From a virus, in the IMG/VR virus record IMGVR_UViG_3300031801_000841, positions 1 to 23,369 of that record: 23,369 bases of DNA; one strand, 5' to 3'. The position numbers were made by a program, and so were the translations under genes. This document shows, in pieces, positions 1 through 6,852 of the stretch (position 1 is its first letter; each line of letters begins with the position of its first letter). The notes under the pieces were generated by a model. It worked only from the letters and a program-made list of their open reading frames with translations, ran no database searches and was not told the DNA's origin.

Positions 1-180
1 TACTTTATGACCATATTTTGTCAATGACTGAAAACCTTGTTCGTGACGCATTGACCATCCGCCATCATTTTTTGGGCCCACCAAGAGGTATCCAACTTTT
101 ACATTTTCTTTACCTACTAATGAAATACTTGTCGCGACTAAAATTACTGCTCCTACGACTAGAGCTATTATTTTCTTCAT
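1..180 (-). CDS. BMP-family (purine nucleoside-type) periplasmic substrate-binding protein, N-terminal part only
   Basis: Sixty codons are visible before the left edge cuts the gene. Seen: start ATG at 180 with a strong Shine-Dalgarno (AAGGAG, about 6 nt upstream); residues 1-23 form a signal peptide (MKK then a hydrophobic stretch, no lipobox cysteine); mature residues 27-60 contain VGYLLVGPKNDGGWSMRHEQG, the signature start of the BMP/Med family (VGPxxDGGWxxxHxxG). Known: BMP proteins are ABC-transporter receptors; the characterised PnrA/TmpC of Treponema binds purine nucleosides. Inferred: the phage exports this protein to the periplasm of a Gram-negative host to feed a host nucleoside importer, much as phage PstS is thought to do for phosphate. 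It is the last visible gene of the minus-strand run after guaC and gpt, separated from gpt by 161 nt. The family is fairly certain; the ligand is not. Confidence 0.85.
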   Translation of the reverse strand, partial: MKKIIALVVGAVILVATSISLVGKENVKVGYLLVGPKNDGGWSMRHEQGFQSLTKYGHKV

Positions 181-232
181 ATTAATCTCCTTCCGAGATC
201 GAGGTTAAACAACTAACCAACTTGTTAATTGT

Positions 233-240
233 TATAAATA
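233..240 (+). promoter_or_regulatory. T4-type late promoter octamer TATAAATA, plus strand
   Basis: An exact TATAAATA lies in the 161-nt gap between the gpt-like gene and the BMP gene, but it points right, into the 3' end of the gpt-like gene on the opposite strand. No convincing plus-strand gene follows; a 29-codon ORF with ATG at 305 and a GAGG 5 nt upstream is the only candidate. It could be an antisense promoter or a chance match in AT-rich DNA. The rest of this gap holds a short inverted repeat (GGTTA/TAACC at about 213-228) and no terminator that I can see. Confidence 0.4.
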
Positions 241-341
241 CAGATGAAGGAGCTGTTGAAGCAACTCCCACATCCTAACCACAACAACCTATAACGAGGC
301 TGTCATGTCTACAAATATATATTCACACATTAGTAAGGGAG

Positions 342-818
342 TTAAACAGGAGCGTTCCACCAGAGCTCGTGTGGAAAATGAATCCATGTATTAGTGGAAT
401 CTTTTGCTATATCCTGTGCGTAATAATGCGGTTCAAAATCCACCACTTCGTTGTTCCAAATTAAACTCGCGAACCTTACATCACATTGAATCTCCATTGG
501 GTCATCTTTTCGTGGCCCAGTAATATGAGAAGAAATTCTTTTGAAAGTTTCTCCTGAATCACAAATATCATCTACAATTAAAACTCGTTTATCTGTTTTT
601 CTTGGTAGGTAATCTTCCCATTCTGGAAAATCCCTAAGAGCGGCTTGAACCGGCTTGAATGGTTTCTTAAACCAATGGCTCATCATTACTCCTGGCACTA
701 ATCCACCTCTAGAAATTCCGACTATTACCTGTGGATCAAATTTATCCAATACAATTTCACGACAAAGAGAATTAACATCTCTTCGCATTTCTTCCCAGCT
801 ATACCATAGTTTTTTCAT
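342..818 (-). CDS. gpt: Xanthine/guanine phosphoribosyltransferase (Gpt-like)
   Basis: A 158-residue type I phosphoribosyltransferase, close in size to E. coli Gpt (152). Seen: ISRGGLVPG at residues 35-43, matching the SRGGLVPG of Gpt; the PRPP-binding loop VLIVDDICDSGET at 79-91; and a C-terminal DSTNTWIHFP (140-149) that parallels the DTWIEQP base-stacking region of Gpt. Known: Gpt makes GMP or XMP (and weakly IMP) from the free base and PRPP at the cytoplasmic face of the membrane. Its ATG overlaps the guaC stop as ATGA (815-818), so the two should be translationally coupled. Inferred role: salvage of guanine or xanthine during infection, with product GMP handed to GMP reductase. A hypoxanthine-preferring enzyme is possible; the PRT family itself is near certain. 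Confidence 0.85.
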   Translation of the reverse strand: MKKLWYSWEEMRRDVNSLCREIVLDKFDPQVIVGISRGGLVPGVMMSHWFKKPFKPVQAALRDFPEWEDYLPRKTDKRVLIVDDICDSGETFKRISSHITGPRKDDPMEIQCDVRFASLIWNNEVVDFEPHYYAQDIAKDSTNTWIHFPHELWWNAPV

Positions 819-1825
819 GAAAATACCTCATTCAGTTGACGATTAACTTTAACAAATGTAGTACACTTAGGTAATGATTTTATATTTCTAGCTCCAGCGT
901 AAGTACAAGCACTTCTTAGACCCCCCAAAATTTCTTCTACTGTATTCTTAACTGGGCCTTTGAAAGGTACTTGAACTTTCTTTCCTTCTGATGCACGATG
1001 AGATTGTTTTTCTCCGTAATATTTAATTTGAGCTTCTTCAGAAGACATACCATAAAATGTCATTGTACCTGTAACTTCTGGATCTTCCTCTTCATCATCC
1101 CATGCACATTCCCAATGACCTGCTAACATTCCTCCTAACATCACAAAGTCTGCTCCAGCACCAAAACTCTTTGCTATGTCTCCTACTACCGTACAACCAC
1201 CATCTGTGATAATATGTCCTCCTAGACCATGAGCTGCATCAGAACACTCTATCGTTGCTGAAAGTTGTGGATATCCTACACCTGTCATTTTCCGTGTCGT
1301 ACATACGCTCCCAGGCCCAATCCCAATTTTCACAATATCTGCACCTGCAAGAATTATCTGTTCCGTGGCTTCTGGAGTACAGACATTGCCTGCTATGATT
1401 ATTTTTTCTTTGGTTGCTTCGTGGGTTCTCATCAATGCAACATAATCACAAAATCGTTCAGTATATCCATTTGCTACATCAAGACAAATCCATGGCGCTG
1501 TGTCAGAATCATAGGGTAAGTTGTCTAGATTTTGATCTAATCCAATTGTTCTTATTATGTTCTTGTTCCATCCCCACTCTGTAGATTCGACAAACTTACA
1601 TAAGGCTGTAAGCATGGGGTATTCCATAAGAACATGGCACATGGCGACAGTGCCTGTGTGATCCATATTGGATGCAATTATAGGAATACCACTCCATTGA
1701 TGGCGTGAGTGTTTGAATGTAAATGTTCTGGTAAGGTCTGCGTCTTTACGCGAGGTAAGTTGTGATCTCTTTGGCGAGATTAAAACATCCGAAAAATCCA
1801 ACTTAACATCTTCAATAATTCTCAT
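815..1825 (-). CDS. guaC: GMP reductase (GuaC)
   Basis: A 336-residue IMPDH/GMPR-family TIM barrel, full length for GuaC (about 345). Seen: [20 protein letters not shown] at residues 167-186 with catalytic Cys175; the GMP-phosphate site ITDGGC 206-211; [17 protein letters not shown] 221-237; flap motif YGMSSEEA 258-265; RASEG 277-281 followed by VPFKG. No CBS domains are inserted. [13 protein letters not shown] and YGMSSEEA distinguish GMP reductase from IMP dehydrogenase. Reaction: GMP + NADPH to IMP + NH3 + NADP, the only direct route from guanine to adenine nucleotides. An insert-like acidic loop (DDEEEDPE, 243-250) replaces part of the usual segment before the flap. It overlaps the DUF3310-like gene upstream (4 nt) and gpt downstream (4 nt), so it sits in a tightly coupled operon. 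All catalytic motifs look intact. Confidence 0.95.
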   Translation of the reverse strand: MRIIEDVKLDFSDVLISPKRSQLTSRKDADLTRTFTFKHSRHQWSGIPIIASNMDHTGTVAMCHVLMEYPMLTALCKFVESTEWGWNKNIIRTIGLDQNLDNLPYDSDTAPWICLDVANGYTERFCDYVALMRTHEATKEKIIIAGNVCTPEATEQIILAGADIVKIGIGPGSVCTTRKMTGVGYPQLSATIECSDAAHGLGGHIITDGGCTVVGDIAKSFGAGADFVMLGGMLAGHWECAWDDEEEDPEVTGTMTFYGMSSEEAQIKYYGEKQSHRASEGKKVQVPFKGPVKNTVEEILGGLRSACTYAGARNIKSLPKCTTFVKVNRQLNEVFS

Positions 1826-2124
1826 TCTTCTGCCCTTCCGGCTTTAAATGAATAGTGATATAGTAAAATTATATAATGAACGCACTTCAACAGGTCTTTT
1901 TTATTCTTGCCTTCTTTTTTTCCGAAACGAAACAAATACTTCATAGCTGCTCCGCGGGTAAAATCTTCAGCGATTCCCATCTGTGAGAACACATCCTGAA
2001 TTTGAATATTTTGGTCGCCGTAATGTTCAGAGTAAGTTTCTGTGATATACTCCATCACTTCTTCCAAAATTTTGTCTTCATTATATTGATAGAGCAGCTT
2101 CCCTGCTCCTTTTTCACTTTTCAT
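1822..2124 (-). CDS. DUF3310-like phage protein
   Basis: A 100-residue protein. Residues 50-90 (IAEDFTRGAAMKYLFRFGKK, then KKDLLKCVHYIILLYHY) fit the core pattern of the DUF3310 family common in phages: an aromatic-glycine-x-A-x-KYLxRxGxK segment followed by a KDLxKAxxY helix. The function of DUF3310 is not established; some entries carry a nucleotide kinase label without strong proof, and no P-loop is present here. The protein is alpha-helical by eye, soluble, with no signal peptide. The ribosome site is weak (AAAAGATTTTATT before ATG). It overlaps guaC by ATGA, so it belongs to the purine-gene operon. Confidence 0.7.
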   Translation of the reverse strand: MKSEKGAGKLLYQYNEDKILEEVMEYITETYSEHYGDQNIQIQDVFSQMGIAEDFTRGAAMKYLFRFGKKEGKNKKDLLKCVHYIILLYHYSFKAGRAEE

Positions 2125-2135
2125 AATAAAATCTT

Positions 2136-2306
2136 TTAACTAGGTTTATATTCCTTTTGTAATCTTCCATCCTCCCAAAGTTCACAAGGAACATTATCTT
2201 TTTCTAATCGTTGATAATGATTGTTTGCTTCTGTTTTGGATGGATATAGTGTAGCACCCGATTTGGTTTCCACTTGATATGTGGGTAATTGTACGCTAAA
2301 GGACAT
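2136..2306 (-). CDS. Small hypothetical protein (56 residues)
   Basis: ATG at 2306 is preceded by AGGAG with 8 nt spacing, which fixes the start; a longer reading from a TTG at 2348 has no ribosome site and would have the Shine-Dalgarno inside it. The protein reads MSFSVQLPTYQVETKSGATL and then a mixed polar segment with YPSKTEANNHYQRLEKDN and CELWEDGR. Two short beta-type stretches flank a helix. I do not recognise a family. It is 11 nt upstream of the DUF3310-like gene and follows a late-type promoter octamer at 2350-2357. Confidence 0.65.
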   Translation of the reverse strand: MSFSVQLPTYQVETKSGATLYPSKTEANNHYQRLEKDNVPCELWEDGRLQKEYKPS

Positions 2307-2349
2307 TGGGGGAACTCCTTTTGTTAAATTGTGAACAAGTACAAACAAC

Positions 2350-2357
2350 TATTTATG
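2350..2357 (-). promoter_or_regulatory. Late-promoter-like octamer CATAAATA
   Basis: On the minus strand CATAAATA ends 43 nt before the ATG of the 56-residue protein. It differs from TATAAATA only at the first base, the position that varies most in marine T4-like phages. It could start a late transcript covering the 56-residue gene, the DUF3310-like gene, guaC, gpt and the BMP gene. Confidence 0.45.
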
Positions 2358-2403
2358 AAAATAGAAATGCCAACTCCATATACAGCTTTCTAAAAAAAGA
2401 AAA

Positions 2404-2493
2404 CTTTCGGTGTATACTTTGTTGAGCGGATGACGAGCTTCCGCCGAAGGCCCTGATTTGAATTAACTAGGTGGTCATCCTAGTGACGGTGCC
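2404..2493 (-). other. Structured intergenic element of unknown function
   Basis: The 3' gap of the HAD gene is locally more G+C-rich than its surroundings and full of inverted repeats: GCGGA/TCCGC (2426-2430/2440-2444, loop 9), CTAGG/CCTAG (2467-2471/2479-2483, loop 7), a 7-bp pairing GGATGAC/GTCATCC (2428-2434/2474-2480) that joins the two hairpins, and CTTTCGG/CCGAAGG (2404-2410/2444-2450, one wobble when read on the plus strand). A T-run follows on the minus strand at about 2392-2399 but is not adjacent to a stem, so it is not a standard terminator. It lacks a tRNA T-arm and acceptor. It could be a structured 3' UTR, an RNA-processing site or a small RNA on either strand; the strand is uncertain. 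Confidence 0.4.
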
Positions 2494-3006
2494 TCACAAC
2501 ATTTCTATAGCTTGACTAATATTTTCTTTAAATTCTGAAATTGCTCCTTCTGTATTTCTTCTAACAGGTACAGATTTATCATCAATCCAAACATCATAGA
2601 ATGGTTTGAATACGGCTACATCATTATATTTGACACCCCATGAATCTAATTGTTCTCTAGTTTCTTTGAGTTTGTCTATTCCTGACATACACCCTCGCGC
2701 TGTCCAATACTGTATATAGTGTCCTTCATCATATAGAGAATTCAAATACTCAATTCTTTTTGGAAATGGTTCAGCTTCCATAAATTCTTCTGGACTAATT
2801 GGTTTGCCTGGATCTCCAACTTGAGTACAGATAGTTCCATCAATGTCTACTATAATTACTTTTTTGCCCATTTCATGAGCCTTGTCAGCTATCATAACAC
2901 GATGATTAATTTCCCGCATAAAATGACCTGCCATGTCCTTTTGTAATTGTAAATCTTTTTCTTGTGTTTGTTTGTCAAGTTCTTCAATTACTGTATTTTC
3001 ACTCAT
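2494..3006 (-). CDS. HAD-superfamily phosphatase
   Basis: A 170-residue protein with all four HAD motifs: I, VDIDGT at residues 53-58 (nucleophile Asp54, acid Asp56); II, WTARG with Thr102; III, Lys134; IV, DVWIDDKS with Asp138 and Asp142/143. There is no large cap domain, so it probably acts on a macromolecular end or a small phosphorylated metabolite. The first 45 residues are a charged helical extension not needed for the HAD core. Family members of this size include nucleotidases and polynucleotide or sugar phosphatases; the substrate cannot be told from motifs. Its ATG overlaps the stop of the 53-residue gene (ATGA at 3003-3006). Its place a few genes before guaC and gpt makes a nucleotide substrate worth testing, but that is inference. 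Confidence 0.8.
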   Translation of the reverse strand: MSENTVIEELDKQTQEKDLQLQKDMAGHFMREINHRVMIADKAHEMGKKVIIVDIDGTICTQVGDPGKPISPEEFMEAEPFPKRIEYLNSLYDEGHYIQYWTARGCMSGIDKLKETREQLDSWGVKYNDVAVFKPFYDVWIDDKSVPVRRNTEGAISEFKENISQAIEML

Positions 3007-3164
3007 TCTTCTTCCTCATAAAAATCTTCAAGATCATCCTGTTCTTTTGCATCTTCTGGTGACCTTATATTATGTAAATGTAATCTATCTAAAGTACGAT
3101 GTCTTTTATTTTCTAATCTTTTAAGTTTTCTATTAGAACCAAATTTTTCAATTTGTTCTTCCAT
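3003..3164 (-). CDS. Small charged hypothetical protein (53 residues)
   Basis: A short gene in the gap between the deformylase and HAD genes. ATG at 3164 has a good Shine-Dalgarno (AAGGAG, 8 nt upstream, inside the last codons of the deformylase gene) and the stop forms an ATGA overlap with the HAD gene, so both ends fit the coupled operon. The product begins MEEQIEKFGSNRKLKRLENK, is strongly basic up to about residue 30 (arginine, lysine, histidine), then turns acidic and ends DFYEEEE. No family recognised. The charge switch suggests a small nucleic-acid- or protein-binding adaptor, which is only a guess. Confidence 0.65.
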   Translation of the reverse strand: MEEQIEKFGSNRKLKRLENKRHRTLDRLHLHNIRSPEDAKEQDDLEDFYEEEE

Positions 3165-3167
3165 TTC

Positions 3168-3791
3168 TTAACTCCTTCTTATTAATTTTTGTTGTTCAAG
3201 AACTTCATCGTAAGAATCAGAGACTAAAATTGGATTCTCATTTTTGAATCCTTTTCTTAAAGCCACATTCTGTTTTTTTCTTGCCGAACTTATATGAACT
3301 TTACTTACTTTGTCTAAAAATGTTTTACCCATCATATGATCCATTTCATGATGAAAAATTCTTGCTGCTAATCCTTCAAAATGAGAATTTATAATTTCAC
3401 CATCTACGTTTTGATATTCTACTGAAATATTCTCAGGCCTTTTGATATTTAAATATAATGCCGGAAAACTTAAACACCCCTCTTTCATCATTATTATTTC
3501 TTCTGATTCCTTTATTATTTTTGGATTAAAACACACAATTGCATCTGTATCTGAAACTCTCATAACAAAAACTTTGACTGGCATTCCTATTTGGTTAGCA
3601 GACAAACCCAAACCAGAATGTGCTACCATACTTTCCAACATGATATTATACATTAATTTGGGATCTGCTTGGGGTGGATCGAATATCCAAGTAAGAGGTT
3701 CTTTTTTTAAAATGGGATCTGATTCGCGAAGTAATGCAAATGCTCTAACTTGAATTTCATTTTCTACTTGAGGTCTAATTATTTCAACCAT
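3168..3791 (-). CDS. def: Peptide deformylase
   Basis: A 207-residue protein with the three deformylase motifs intact: GLGLSANQIG (residues 60-69, Gln67), EGCLSFP (104-110, metal ligand Cys106) and HHEMDHMMG (147-155, metal ligands His148 and His152, catalytic Glu149). It removes the N-formyl group from new peptides. It is longer than minimal phage-encoded deformylases, which often lack the C-terminal helix; here about 45 residues follow the HExDH motif, including a basic KKQNVALRKGFK segment. Phage deformylases are known in marine T4-like phages, where faster turnover of host proteins has been proposed. The ATG overlaps the gp46 stop, so it is translated as part of the gp46/47 operon. Confidence 0.95.
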   Translation of the reverse strand: MVEIIRPQVENEIQVRAFALLRESDPILKKEPLTWIFDPPQADPKLMYNIMLESMVAHSGLGLSANQIGMPVKVFVMRVSDTDAIVCFNPKIIKESEEIIMMKEGCLSFPALYLNIKRPENISVEYQNVDGEIINSHFEGLAARIFHHEMDHMMGKTFLDKVSKVHISSARKKQNVALRKGFKNENPILVSDSYDEVLEQQKLIRRS

Positions 3792-5503
3792 TATACCATT
3801 CTTGAGAAATTTTTATGTTTGTCAAATTTAATAGTACTCTTGAATCTGTCATATAGAATATCTCCTTTATGACTTATCACAAATACATTAACATCACCTG
3901 TTAAATCATATAAAATCTTTAAAAATTCGTCTGTTCCTGTGGCATCTAATGAACTATCAAATACTTCATCCAAAATAAGAAGGTTTGTATTTACACTATT
4001 TTTTAATTTAGCTATAGCTCTCCAAGTGAAGAGTAGTGCAAGATCAATTCTCATCTTCTCGCCCTCACTAAATGAAGCATAAGTAAATTCATCACGATAT
4101 CTAGACTTTATAGTTTCATTAAATCCCTCATCAAGTTCAAAAGATACATAAAAATCCAATTTTCCTAGATGTAGATTTATATATTTATTAATGATTGGTA
4201 GATACTGTTTAATAATTCTACTTTTAATTCCACCATCTTTGAGTAATGTTCCAGCTAATTCATATAAATATTTTTCATTTGAAAGTGCTTCCTTCTTATT
4301 AATATATATCTTAATGTCTTCTTTAATTTTTTCAAGTGCAGGTTTTTTAGAATCTATATCATCTGCCATCTGAGATATTTCATCAATTTGATTTGAAACT
4401 TTATTAATATATTGAGTACAAGCTTGAATTGAGTTTTGATTTTTAGCTATATCTCCCTTACATTCCTGTATAGAATTGAGAATTTTATCAATCTCATCGA
4501 CTCGTACTTGCTGATCGTTTAATTTGTGACCTAATTGAACCAACCCTCCACTCATTTCATGCATTTTACCATGAAATTGTTCTATCATCTTATCACGATG
4601 TTCTTGTGGAATTTCTTGTTCACAAGTATCACAATGAGAATTTTGCTCATAAAATTCCATGTCCTCTTCATGCTTAATTATGCCCTTTTCAATACCTTTC
4701 TGGTAATCAAGTAATTTATTAATTTCAGTTCTGATTTTGGTTTCGTTTGATATGGATTCAGTAAATCCTTCAATTTTTTTATTAATTTCATTAATTGATT
4801 CTTGATAATCTTTGAGATATTTTTCATGTTGTTTTATATCTTTTTTATTTTTGGAAATTTGTTTTGTTTTGTTTTCTTTAAGTTTTTCAATTAAATGTTG
4901 AGATGCTTTTTCTTCTCCTTTAGCTAATCCGAGAGACACATCTACTGTTCCTATATCCTCTTTATTAATTCCTACTTTAATCTTGAGTAGTTGATTCATG
5001 ACAGAAAATATTTCTATATCAAGTAGGTCTTCAATAATTGTCCTACGATCACTCGCTTTCAATTGCATGAAAGGTATGAATGAAGAGCTTCCGAGAACCA
5101 CAATCTGAGTAAATGATTTATAGTTTAATTTTAAAACTGTCTTTTCAAGATATTCTTGGTAATCGCGTATTGAAGCATCTTGATTGAGCATCTGGCCATT
5201 CTGCCAAATCTCAAAAAAATTCTTCTTAATACCTCGTTTTATTATGTACTCTTTTGAACCTATACTAAATTCTACTTCAACTACAGTACCACCTTGATTT
5301 ACTGAGTTGACAAGTTGATTTTTATTGACAGAACGAAACGGCTTACCAAACAATACAAATGTGAGAGCATCTAATATAGTAGACTTTCCCGCACCATTAT
5401 CACCGATAATGAGGGTAGATTTTGTTTTATTTAATTGAATTTCGGTAAATGCATTCCCAGTACTTAAAAGGTTTTTCCATCGTATAGTCTTAAATGTTAT
5501 CAT
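3791..5503 (-). CDS. 46: gp46, SbcC/Rad50-like recombination ATPase subunit
   Basis: A 570-residue SMC/Rad50-type ATPase (T4 gp46 is 560). Order of parts: Walker A GDNGAGKST at residues 34-42; Q-loop region around 130-145; first coiled coil about 195-285; zinc hook CDTC at 291-294; second coiled coil about 300-415; ABC signature SFSEGEKMR 477-485; Walker B LLILDEVFD 508-516; His-switch ISHKGD 543-548. With gp47 it resects double-strand ends to give 3' single strands for UvsX/UvsY strand invasion, and it takes part in host DNA breakdown. The gene starts right after the small ribbon-helix-helix-like gene (1 nt apart from its stop) and overlaps def at its end. All key motifs are present. Confidence 0.96.
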   Translation of the reverse strand: MITFKTIRWKNLLSTGNAFTEIQLNKTKSTLIIGDNGAGKSTILDALTFVLFGKPFRSVNKNQLVNSVNQGGTVVEVEFSIGSKEYIIKRGIKKNFFEIWQNGQMLNQDASIRDYQEYLEKTVLKLNYKSFTQIVVLGSSSFIPFMQLKASDRRTIIEDLLDIEIFSVMNQLLKIKVGINKEDIGTVDVSLGLAKGEEKASQHLIEKLKENKTKQISKNKKDIKQHEKYLKDYQESINEINKKIEGFTESISNETKIRTEINKLLDYQKGIEKGIIKHEEDMEFYEQNSHCDTCEQEIPQEHRDKMIEQFHGKMHEMSGGLVQLGHKLNDQQVRVDEIDKILNSIQECKGDIAKNQNSIQACTQYINKVSNQIDEISQMADDIDSKKPALEKIKEDIKIYINKKEALSNEKYLYELAGTLLKDGGIKSRIIKQYLPIINKYINLHLGKLDFYVSFELDEGFNETIKSRYRDEFTYASFSEGEKMRIDLALLFTWRAIAKLKNSVNTNLLILDEVFDSSLDATGTDEFLKILYDLTGDVNVFVISHKGDILYDRFKSTIKFDKHKNFSRMV

Positions 5504-5785
5504 TTAACCTTCATTTAAAAGTTGTGGGGGGTGTTCAAATTGATAATCATCATCTTTAAGAGAATTTAAAAGAGCAACATTGATCATTTGATTAAAAGTA
5601 ATATTATGTTTTGCAGCTTTCTTTGCTAATTGTAAAAAATGTTCATCGTCAATTTCAACAGTATAGGAATGTTTTTCGGAATCTCCAATTTTTACAGAAT
5701 ATTTTTTATCTTCTGGTCTAATCCCTCTGCTTCTTCTTTCTCGTTCCCTCTGTCTTTCAATTTCATCCAGATCGTAATTTGTCAT
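5504..5785 (-). CDS. Small ribbon-helix-helix-like protein between gp47 and gp46
   Basis: A 93-residue protein. The N-terminus is very charged (ERQRERERRSRGIRPEDKK, residues 9-27), likely disordered and nucleic-acid-binding. Residues 38-75 (SYTVEIDDEHFLQLAKKAAK, then HNITFNQMINVALLNSL) have the strand-helix-turn-helix rhythm of Arc/CopG ribbon-helix-helix proteins: an alternating beta strand, a first helix, then a short turn with a second amphipathic helix. The start overlaps the gp47 stop (TAATG) and the stop abuts gp46. It may repress a phage promoter or act with the gp46/47 nuclease; neither is shown by sequence. Confidence 0.65.
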   Translation of the reverse strand: MTNYDLDEIERQRERERRSRGIRPEDKKYSVKIGDSEKHSYTVEIDDEHFLQLAKKAAKHNITFNQMINVALLNSLKDDDYQFEHPPQLLNEG

Positions 5786-6852
5786 TAAAGTGTCTCCATT
5801 GTTAGTGATTCAGCATACAACGATTTCATTAAAGAATCGAGTTCTTTTTTATTCTCCAGTTCTAGAGAGTTTACATATTTAGAAAGTATGGTAATAGTAT
5901 CTTCAGCTTCATCTATCATTTCTTCACCTTCTATCACTTCCAAGTCAAAATTTTCAGCAATAGAAATATCTGCCACATCGGCCTTATACAGTTTGTCAAT
6001 TAGGGTATCAAACCAAAATGGATTCTTTCTTTTTACAATAATTACTTTAATATAACAATCTTTGAATGGTTTAACATCCATCTCTTGGATTGATTCTAAA
6101 GTCATCTTATCTTCATCATAATATATTTTGTGAAACATTTCATGAGGATTGAGTATAAATTCTAGCTCTCTTGATTCTGTATCAAATATATGAAACCCTC
6201 TAGGGTCTTTATAATCACTCCAAGTAATTTGATATGGATTGCCCAAATAAAATACTGTACCATTGTCAGACTTATGGTGAAAATGTCCACTAAAAGCCAT
6301 ATCAAATTTATCAAATGTAGATGGGGGAAGACCTTCATACAAATTTGTTTGGCCTACATGCATTAGAAATCCTTGAACTTCCAAATGTCCAAATAATACC
6401 TGTGCAGTTGTCTTTGCTATCATGTCTAATGACTGTTCTTTGTTTTCTGGGCAAATCCAAGGCTGCATTAAACACTTTGTTCCATCTAAATCAACTTCTG
6501 TAGACTCTGTATAGACATGGCACTGATTATTATTTTCTAGGCGAAGGCCTTCCATTGAATTGAGTAAGTTTGTGTTTTTATAAAAAGTATCATGATTACC
6601 GATTATTACATGAAGATTTATATATCTACCATGACACGCATCAAAGAATACTTCTCTCATTTGATATAAAGTTTTCCAGTTAATAAACTTACGCCTATCG
6701 ACAACATCGCCCATGTGGATAACTGTACGAATACCTCGTTCTTCTAGAGTAGGGAAAAATATTTCTTCATAAAATTTTCTGAAATATTGTGCAAAAATTG
6801 GATTGTCATTTCTCGCACCAAAGTGGGTATCTGTGATTATTGCTAGTTTCAT
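5785..6852 (-). CDS. 47: gp47, SbcD/Mre11-like recombination nuclease subunit
   Basis: A 355-residue calcineurin-like phosphoesterase (T4 gp47 is 339). Metal-binding motifs in order: DTHFG (residues 8-12), GDVVDRR (48-54), GNHD (85-88), GHLE (155-158) and GHFHHK (189-194). The C-terminal third (about 240-355) is acidic and probably contacts gp46. Together they form the T4 counterpart of SbcCD/Mre11-Rad50, needed for recombination-dependent replication. Its ATG overlaps the stop of the 74-residue gene (ATGA at 6849-6852). Nothing appears missing. Confidence 0.96.
   Translation of the reverse strand: MKLAIITDTHFGARNDNPIFAQYFRKFYEEIFFPTLEERGIRTVIHMGDVVDRRKFINWKTLYQMREVFFDACHGRYINLHVIIGNHDTFYKNTNLLNSMEGLRLENNNQCHVYTESTEVDLDGTKCLMQPWICPENKEQSLDMIAKTTAQVLFGHLEVQGFLMHVGQTNLYEGLPPSTFDKFDMAFSGHFHHKSDNGTVFYLGNPYQITWSDYKDPRGFHIFDTESRELEFILNPHEMFHKIYYDEDKMTLESIQEMDVKPFKDCYIKVIIVKRKNPFWFDTLIDKLYKADVADISIAENFDLEVIEGEEMIDEAEDTITILSKYVNSLELENKKELDSLMKSLYAESLTMETL

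Noticed and set aside
2307-2348. A longer start (TTG at 2348) for the 56-residue protein
   Set aside because: It would place the AGGAG of the ATG at 2306 inside the coding region and has no ribosome site of its own.
2401-2493. A tRNA or tmRNA in the structured spacer after the HAD gene
   Set aside because: Two hairpins with 5-bp stems first suggested tRNA arms, but there is no T-loop consensus in a paired arm, no acceptor stem and no CCA-compatible end on either strand.
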